From positions 11,922,001-11,986,000 of the forward strand of contig BSBN01000849.1 of the NCBI GenBank assembly GCA_027924645.1: a stretch of DNA of 64,000 nt, given 5' to 3'. The DNA is from Cunninghamia lanceolata. Lineage: Eukaryota > Streptophyta > Pinopsida > Cupressales > Cupressaceae. Under the pieces are notes generated by a model. The model did not search any database. It was given only the letters and a program-made list of their open reading frames with translations, and had not been told where the DNA came from. Shown one piece after another: positions 56,690-64,000 of the stretch; the first letter of the stretch is position 1, and each line of letters begins with the position of its first letter. A program made the translations under genes and the position numbers.

Positions 56690-59450
56690 CTAACACCCCC
56701 ATTAAGCATAGCTTAGGTGGGCATGGATGAAATGGGTCCCAACTACTAGCCTGGTGAGGTACCCATGTACAAAGCAAAAGAAAATGAGTCTCGGCCATGA
56801 AGCCTGATAAGGTACTCATGTACAATGCATTGTCTCTAAAAAATGGAGTAAGATAGAAAACCCAGTGGGAAAAAAACTATCCTCAAAAAAGAGAGATTAT
56901 ACAGGTGAAGAAGTACTACTTCTTTCACTAAGTATAATATAAGATTCCCCCCATAGGAGAGAAAATGGTAGAAGGTCTATGAGACCCCCCCATAGTACAT
57001 GTCCTACTGTAGTGATGCTAGAGAGTCGATAAAGGATGTAAATGTAGATCTAGGAATGATGAACAACGTTCCTTCCATTGGGATGAAATGAAACCACCTG
57101 AAGATGCAAGATATCTTCCCATGTGAGAAGATGTTTGTATGATCTTGATTCATGTTGAAGCTAATTCAAGGATGATGGTGCCCATGTCAATGTCTTCGAA
57201 GAGTGCTTAGGTGTCCCCATGTCGATGTCAAATGATGCCATAATCAAATCAGGTGCATGCCCAATAGATGAGGATGATGATGATCTAAAACCATGTGTAG
57301 GATGATGTAAAGCATGAATATCCAAAGAGGACAATGGAGATGCAGCTTCATTGAAATTGTCATTGAAGAGAAGACTGATGTCCTCAATGTGTGCTTCCAT
57401 GTCAACAATGTGGGACTCTATGAGTAGATAAGTGATGTCAGGTAGAAATCTATCCCAATCAGCAATGCTAGGAAGACTAATATCCAATTGCAAAGAAGCA
57501 CCAAAAGATTTTGAGGAAGCGACTCTCGAATCTGATGAAGAAATAGTAGGAGTGATGACTCTTTCTATGTCACTAGAACATTCTATTTCTGTATCATGTT
57601 TAGGGATGTGAGTGGAGAAACATTGTCCAGTCTCCATATATCTCCCAAATTTTGATCCATAATGCATGTGGACAGTCAATATGCATGATGGCATACAAAG
57701 CATCATCTGGAATATGTAAACTCATCAATCCAACAATGTGATTACGATGATTAAACCACTTATCCTTCTGAGATTGTTTACTAGGTTTAGGGACAAGTCC
57801 ATATAGATGGGGTATGAGATCATAGATCCTAAGATTTTTTAGGATGCCTTCACACTAGGACTTATATTTTCCCTTGTTTAGGTTGATTACAAAAGAGTGA
57901 GTTTCATATCCCATGATTAGAACAAGTTATTTCGTCTAGACAAAAGAAAGTCAACACAGTAGGCAACCTAGATTAGGTGAACCCCCCCCCCAAATTCTGA
58001 CACTTTATAACTTAGTGCGAGTTTAAAACCCCCTTTGCTTAATTTCCCCCGTTAAATGCAACACTTTATAAAGGTTCTTAGTGCTTTTTAGACAATTAAA
58101 ATGTCTATACTAACACTAAGATTTGTAAAGGAACCTCTATATAACCCCTATTGTGTACTTTTATATTTAGATGTAATTTTTATAGCATATCTAAAGAAAA
58201 CTTGCAAAATAAAATAAAAAATACATTGTGAATGCCCAAAAATTAGAAATCCCTAGTTAGGGCATAGGTAGATTTAGGTCAGGATGCACAACAATATATT
58301 AAGGAAATAACATAATACAGGGGAAATGGGGAAATGGTGATCAGGTAGGAGCGAACAGAGGCAACGGTGGCCAGAATGTTGGATGAGGCTATCAAGTACC
58401 TCAAATTCTTGCAAGCACAAGTTCAAGTTTTGAAAACTTTGCCTCACCTAATTTGCATCCTTTCCTTTCTGATGTGCGATGGCGCCTAATCTGAGGATCT
58501 ACGTCCTTCTATGATGCCTTTTTGAAGTGTTGTCTATGTGAGGGATGAAATCCGTTGCGTGAGGTGTGAAAACCCCGAGGGATGACAAATCCCCTAGCCC
58601 GTGTGAGGGTTGTGTGCCACCAGCCTGTGTGAGGGCTTTGTGCCTAGCTACGTGAGTCTTAGCCCCACGTTTGGCTCTTGCTACTCCCAACAGCGTGCGG
58701 GATGGTTCTCAGACCCACGTGCTAGAATAGATATGGGCCTACTTCCTTAGGGCATCAAAGGATCTCAAACCTCTACGTTGCCAAAGGCTTATGAAGCCAG
58801 AATCGACCTTCTCTTCCCACTGCCATGTTTGACTTGCTGTGCGCAGAGGTCTTCAATGTGCAATGTGAGAGAAGAGGTGCAACGAAGAATGGAGTCTTCC
58901 TGCACAATGACGTTGTCATGTCTGTAGAGAATAGAGCAAAGACGACTATGTAGGCCATACAAAGATAGTGGGACATCACAACGAGCAATGTCGTCGTCCC
59001 AACAGGTTCCTTCTCCATAGCAGTGTCGTCTTCTCTTCACAGTTTTTGAAGTCCTTCACCCAGATCAAACAAACCAACAAATTGACTTGAAAAATAAATA
59101 AGCAAAGTAAAATAGTTTGATCTCTAATACCATATCAAAAATTAGAGCCAAGATCACTATGTAAAATGCACATATCAAATCAAGTAGATTGATTAGGTTC
59201 ATAAAGGAGTACATATAGGTGAGGATAAGCAACTACTCTCCCACATAATGAGGATAGGACTCCTCACAAGTAGAGTTGGGGCAAGTTGCCTCCCACTAAA
59301 ATAGCAAGAGGTGTCAAAAGAAAGATGACACCTCTATGAAACTCCTAGCCAACTTGACAACTCATATGAACAAGTGTCAAGTGTAAATCAACAACTAAGT
59401 AGGCTTAATAAGCCTAATTGTACACACACACACACACAAACACACTAACG
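56358..59450 (-). mobile_element. Gag-only copia-like element, right copy, uninterrupted
   Basis: 3093 bp: 3' LTR 56358-56695, internal 56696-59132, 5' LTR 59133-59450 (minus orientation). Possible target duplication TGGAT (56353-56357) against TGGTT (59451-59455), one mismatch. The primer-binding site TGGTATTAGAGAT is at 59120-59132 and the polypurine tract TTAATGGGGG at 56696-56705. This copy shows the full architecture that is split by the 2-kb-LTR element in the left block. A (GT)n run sits at 56643-56686 inside the 3' LTR. Confidence 0.8.
57161..57706 (-). CDS. 181-residue C-terminal gag-like frame of the gag-only copia element
   Basis: The minus-strand frame includes HYGSKFGRYMETGQCFS and a serine-rich, acidic tail (GFRSSSSSSIGHAPDL). 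Immediately upstream, in other frames, lies a gag UBN2-like segment around 57700-57850. It corresponds to 500-1050 in the left copy, where stops and a deletion break it. The frame is the longest in this element and lacks zinc knuckle and protease motifs. The ATG is probably internal to the original gag. A protein product is doubtful. Confidence 0.4.
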   Translation of the reverse strand: MMLCMPSCILTVHMHYGSKFGRYMETGQCFSTHIPKHDTEIECSSDIERVITPTISSSDSRVASSKSFGASLQLDISLPSIADWDRFLPDITYLLIESHIVDMEAHIEDISLLFNDNFNEAASPLSSLDIHALHHPTHGFRSSSSSSIGHAPDLIMASFDIDMGTPKHSSKTLTWAPSSLN

Positions 59451-59551
59451 TGGTTGAAACATCAAATAATCTAGAGAACTCACTACCACATTATTATCTA
59501 ACTTACCAGAGTGTGCAAGATAGTGTAGGGACACTTGCAATAGTTTTGGAG

Positions 59552-62500
59552 TATTGATACAGTCATGGTAGGAAGGTCCAACAAAGTAGTGTCTAGCCAT
59601 GCAACTAATACAACAAACAACAATAACACCATAGGATTTCACAACAATGACAAAAACATTCTCATTGATTTCATACTTGCATAATTACAACCATGATTAC
59701 AATCATCACAATTTTTCATAGTGGACTTCTTACACGGTAGGGTGCAAACATTTGATCATTAACTAAGATTCACAAATAGATAGTTACTGCAATGGGATTC
59801 ATACAACATAATCATGTAGTGATAATTTAAGTACAATTACATCACTAAACACCACTTTACTATAATGACACCCATTATGTGTCACATTATTAAACTCCTA
59901 CCTTAGCATCCATTTTCATCAAGATTGTACTCATCATACTCCTTTTCCCTGACTTTGCCTCTCAAACCTCACTCCTCTCCTTCCCTCACTGTTGAAACTC
60001 ACTCTCTATTCTCCTACTTTATTCTATCCTCTTCACTTTCTTTTGAACACTCAAAACCAACTATATATAGCTTTCTCAAGTTTTCCAAATGATCTACGTT
60101 AAATCTAAGATGACACACAACCCAATACCACATAAAACATGTTGTTGGGTAGAAATAACAAACTTACAAAATCAAATGGTAAAATGATAGAAAGCCTCTA
60201 TGTGGTAGCAATCATTCATCCTCAATGGTACATTAAATCCTTTTAATTATCCCTTCATTGGTGCAAACTCAAAACAACCTACCCGTAAATGGAAACAATC
60301 ACAATTAAACATGTAACTATCAACCTAAAAGATGATCATGAACCGAATTACTATCTTTGACTCATCCAATGATCCTCAAATTTTAATGTGAGACCCATCA
60401 ATCATAATGAGAGCTAATCCCAAAAAAACAAAAGCAAATTTCATACTATGGTGAAATGTGCTAACTTTCTCTATCACAAACTAATAGATAAATAAGCAAC
60501 TAAAATAAACCACAAAATCTACTTTTCTAGAATGGTACAATATTTATACAATGGCTAGGGGTGCTCTTACATCAAATACCTAGGGCTAAAAGAATGATTT
60601 CCTCATTTTCTACGAAAGCCCGCCCTTGCTTGGAGATTCCAAATTTTTACTTCCTCAACTCATTCTTTCCACCTCCTCAAGTATGCCTCAACCTGTCAAC
60701 CTTGAGCACTACTTTCTCCTTTGTCATTTGTGATCTCATCTAGCTTCCTCTTTTAAGGTTGTGGTACTTTTTTGCACTAGTCATCTTGTCTATTCTATCC
60801 TCTTGATCCATTGCCACTCACAATCCTATAGCCTTTTTAGTCAGCTAGTCCCTCACATCTATCAGCCTCATTCTTGGCTTTCACATACCCTTCTATTATG
60901 TCTTATACTATCGTATGCTTCTTGATACAACTCTTACTCTCACTCATCTACCCTACCCTTTGCATAACTTCTCTCTAGTGACCTTTGCTCTCACATTCTC
61001 TTCTCTAAGATACCACTTTTACATTTGTAGTATTGTTAGACACTCTTTAAAATTTTCACATCTTTGGGATAAATACATATTGTTCCTCCCTAATGCAAAC
61101 TCTAGTGCTATTGTAAAACTACCCCTCACTTTCCTTCCATAGCATCAACTTATGTCTTTGTCCATTCTTCTAGATTGTGTAGGTGTTATCTCTTCCATCA
61201 TAAACAACACTTCCATCAAATTTCCATGTCCTCCCTGAATAGAAAATAGCACACATCTATTAGTGCAATGTCACACATCACCTCTTCATGATATACTCAT
61301 ATGTTGAAATTTACCAAGCACTATTCTTCCACAAGTATCGTATCTCCCTGTTATAACCATCCAATCCTATATGGGTGTGGATGCTTCATCCTCCTCATCC
61401 CAAATTTTCAACCATTTCCTTAGACACTAAATTTTTTATACTACCAGTATCCACAATGATATTGTAACACTTTCCTCCCACTTTACATCTAGTCCATAAA
61501 AACTCTTTTTTTGTTGATTCTTCGGGACTTCTATCACATCTCAAGGTTCTTTGCCAAAAAAGTGAGTCTCATTTCCAAATGCAACCTATATGCTACCATC
61601 AGTTCTCTTTGCTTGGAACTTGAATGCCCTATGTCCCTCTTCTCCAAACCTAAAATAGGTTCCTTTGAAATATTTCTACCTTTTCCTCCAATATTTCCTC
61701 TAGCCTATTGAGAATACCCTCCACATCCTTTCTTGGCCTCTCTGTGATACATTTCCTCACCGTCTTCACTCTTGTAGTAAATCTTATCATCTCTGCCTCT
61801 GTGGTGGGTAGTGTTGTCATCTCTCATACTACTGCAATGGGAATGATCATATTCTTTCTCTCTGTGGTAGAAATTTTAGCCTCCTCCTTCATTTCAATAA
61901 GGGTTACTTCTCCCTTGACCTCTTGATACACTCCTTTGTAACCTCATATTTCTCTTCTAGCACCACATCTCTCCTCCTCTATGTCAACTCTGCCTCTATT
62001 CCAGCTTTCAATTAATCTTCCTTTCTATGGTTAGTGCCAACTAGTAGGCTTCCCCTACTATATGGATATTCCACATAGCCAACTCCTCTAGTGTGGATTA
62101 TCTCAATCCACTGACACGCTTTTCCACTTTCTTAGCTTCTTTTCATGATGTCCTAACCAAATTGTTAGCTTGTAGTAATCCTTGGTAGATATTCTTTCAT
62201 AGTCATGTTTCTCTATCACAAATTGTGCAGCTGCTTTAAAAAATCCAACTAGTAATTCAATAGAATAAATTTGAACTTTATCTTTTCTTGGTCCCACTTT
62301 CCAATGCTAGTTTTCCCTTCCTATTCCTCTCTAACTAAACTTCCTTCTACCATATCCCAATATGGCCTTTCAGCCTGGTCTTCACAAATTTCACCCTATT
62401 TGGGTCCACACTATCATCATATGCAAAGTGCTCCTCCAAATTGAAATGGTCCAATATATCAACTCTAAAGGATCCTAATTCCCAAAATAGTTTGAAATGT

Positions 62501-63374
62501 CCATTATATCTCTCTTACCAATGTTAGTTATGACTTTCAACATCCTCTCTTCCTTGTCCTCTTCACTTCCACTTGATTCCACAACATCACCATCCTATTC
62601 TTCATCTCTCCTTAGTACTAGCCTAGGCTAGGTTTTCTCTCATAGTCTTGCTCTAGCACATCCATCTAGTTCTGTATAGCCTTCAACATCTCATACATCT
62701 CCTCCATTCATCCTGTAACATTGGAAATACTCACCCTCTCTTTGATGGCATCTTGACTTGATGAGAACTTCATTTAGGTTGGTAATCTACCCATTATCAC
62801 CCCTTGTAAACTACCTCAGAATTGTTGCTCTATTTATAAACTTCTCATGGACTACCATAGTTTGACAAACTTTTTTTAATTCCTATAAAGTACATCAACA
62901 AAGTGTGGTGTGTTTCCAATGTTTATGTCTTTCTTAACATATATCAACTCCTCAATACTCATCCCACAATCAACCATTTTTTTGATACCACTTAACGCAA
63001 TCATGATAGGAGGGTCCATCAAAGAACCATCTATCCATTTAACCAACACAACAAATATCCACAACAATATAGGATTTCAGGATAATAGAAACAAAATTCT
63101 CATTGATTTCATGCTTGCATGATTACAAACATGATTAAAACCATCACAATTTGTTGTAGTGGGCTTGTTACATGCTAGGCCACAACCATTTGATTATTAA
63201 CTAAAATTCACAAATGGATAGTCACCACAATGTGCTTCTGTAAACAATATCATGCAATGATAATTCAAGTAAAATTACATCATTAAACACCACTTTAGTA
63301 TAATGACACCAACTATGTGCCAGACTATAAAACTCCTATCTCAATATCCACTTCCTTGAAGATTACACTCCACA
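59552..63374 (-). mobile_element. Ty3/gypsy gag-protease remnant with LTRs, right copy
   Basis: Same structure as 7265-11086: 3' LTR about 59552-59936, 5' LTR 62991-63374, TGGTATCAAA at 62981-62990, and gag and protease relics between. The short minus-strand frame 62103-62297 (REHDYER-type gag segment, here EKHDYERISTKDYYKLT) is better preserved than in the left copy. Confidence 0.65.
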
Positions 63375-64000
63375 AGACATGGATGGTATTTGGTTGTCTA
63401 GTGCAAGAAGACATGTATGTAGTTTAGGTAAAGATGGTCAACAACCTTTGATCAAGTGTGAGTGACATTGATTACTTATGCCCAATGATAATATATGTGG
63501 AGAAGTCATATATGCTATAATATGAAATATGTTGACATCAAGGTATGGTCATGTTTGAGTTATGTGATTGTTGGTATGCTATGTGGCAATTAGGTAGTTA
63601 GATAGCTGGTATTCTATGAGAATGTCTTGGCAACTATATCTATCTATTTATACAAATGGAACAAGGTTGGATGTGTTAGATGATGATGAAGTTGTGGTAA
63701 ACCTAGTTGAATATTGGGCACTATTGTTTATACATTGAGATACTTTCCAAGAGAGACCTATTGTAGTAGATGTAATTTTTCAATGAATGCAATTGTTACA
63801 ATTCTTTTGCTGGTGGGATTTTTCTCAATAGGGTTTCCCAAGTGAACATGTATCTCATGTGTATTTGTGATTTGTATATTGTTTCATGTGCTTCATTCAA
63901 TGTTTATTAATTAAATTGTTAAACATACATATTTTGTTTTGATCACATAATCTTAAGGTATTCTAATGTCCTAGTCTATTGGTCGATTGTAACACGGATA
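63375..64000 (+). repeat. Outer copia-type LTR, right block (3' side, cut by window end)
   Basis: Near-identical to 11087-11710 and more distantly similar to 54540-54956. The final bases GTAACACGGATA are about 14 bp short of the LTR end seen at 11724. Confidence 0.55.

Noticed and set aside
56559..56825. 88-residue minus-strand frame with a histidine/threonine run
   Set aside because: It reads through the (GT)n microsatellite and the PPT/LTR junction.

Overview
This window looks like repeat-rich nuclear DNA of a seed plant. Every recognisable host gene piece belongs to a plant family: calmodulin-like EF-hand proteins, 1-Cys peroxiredoxin, a PLS-class PPR protein, a WAT1/UMAMIT-type transporter and a BIM-type bHLH factor. 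The rest is nested LTR-retrotransposon debris, with AT-rich spacers, (TA)n and (TG)n tracts and almost no intact coding capacity. A large, TE-choked genome such as a conifer fits, but that is inference from texture, not from a marker gene. No rRNA, CRISPR, operon or bacterial feature is present.

Layout. At 1-11724 lies a composite block on the minus strand: a gag-only copia-like element, a Ty3/gypsy gag-protease remnant, and an outer copia-type LTR. The same block in the same order recurs at about 56358-64000. Only the left copy is interrupted, at 1979-6325, by a young element made of two 2-kb LTRs around 338 bp; the right copy keeps the matching empty site. At 12839-13430 is EF-hand gene copy 1. 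A 6.8-kb minus-strand element with sirevirus-like triple polypurine tracts and an unfamiliar pol-less coding region fills 16502-23344. A deleted copia element follows at 23459-28261, carrying an LTR-like insertion at its right junction. Its target-site duplication contains the start codon of a 1-Cys peroxiredoxin exon at 29023. Then come a gypsy pol fragment (30281-31680), one arm of a dispersed 1.1-kb duplication (32243-33354; partner 45669-46759), a PPR pseudogene (35425-36445), a copia 3' end (38780-39690), an inverted copia LTR/gag piece (39690-40376), EF-hand copy 2 (40673-41128), the 3' exons of a WAT1-type transporter (42465-43185), a gypsy 3' end with four AT palindromes (47386-47630) and a chromovirus integrase-chromodomain fragment (48580-50070).

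The most interesting part is 51090-54125. A multi-exon BIM-like bHLH gene relic on the minus strand has a complete 321-bp miniature LTR retrotransposon (TRIM) in one exon. Each 129-bp TRIM LTR contains a tRNA-like sequence with a box B identical to the RNA polymerase III consensus, and the element has a perfect GGGAG target duplication. The 5' end of the same relic abuts a CACTA-like terminus with subterminal repeats, and that terminus sits directly against the TATA box of a third, inverted copy of the EF-hand promoter.

No complete, undamaged host gene is evident. EF-hand copy 2 is an open frame but is internally rearranged. The genes do not form a pathway; the window is best read as a record of duplication, nested transposition and possible gene-fragment capture.
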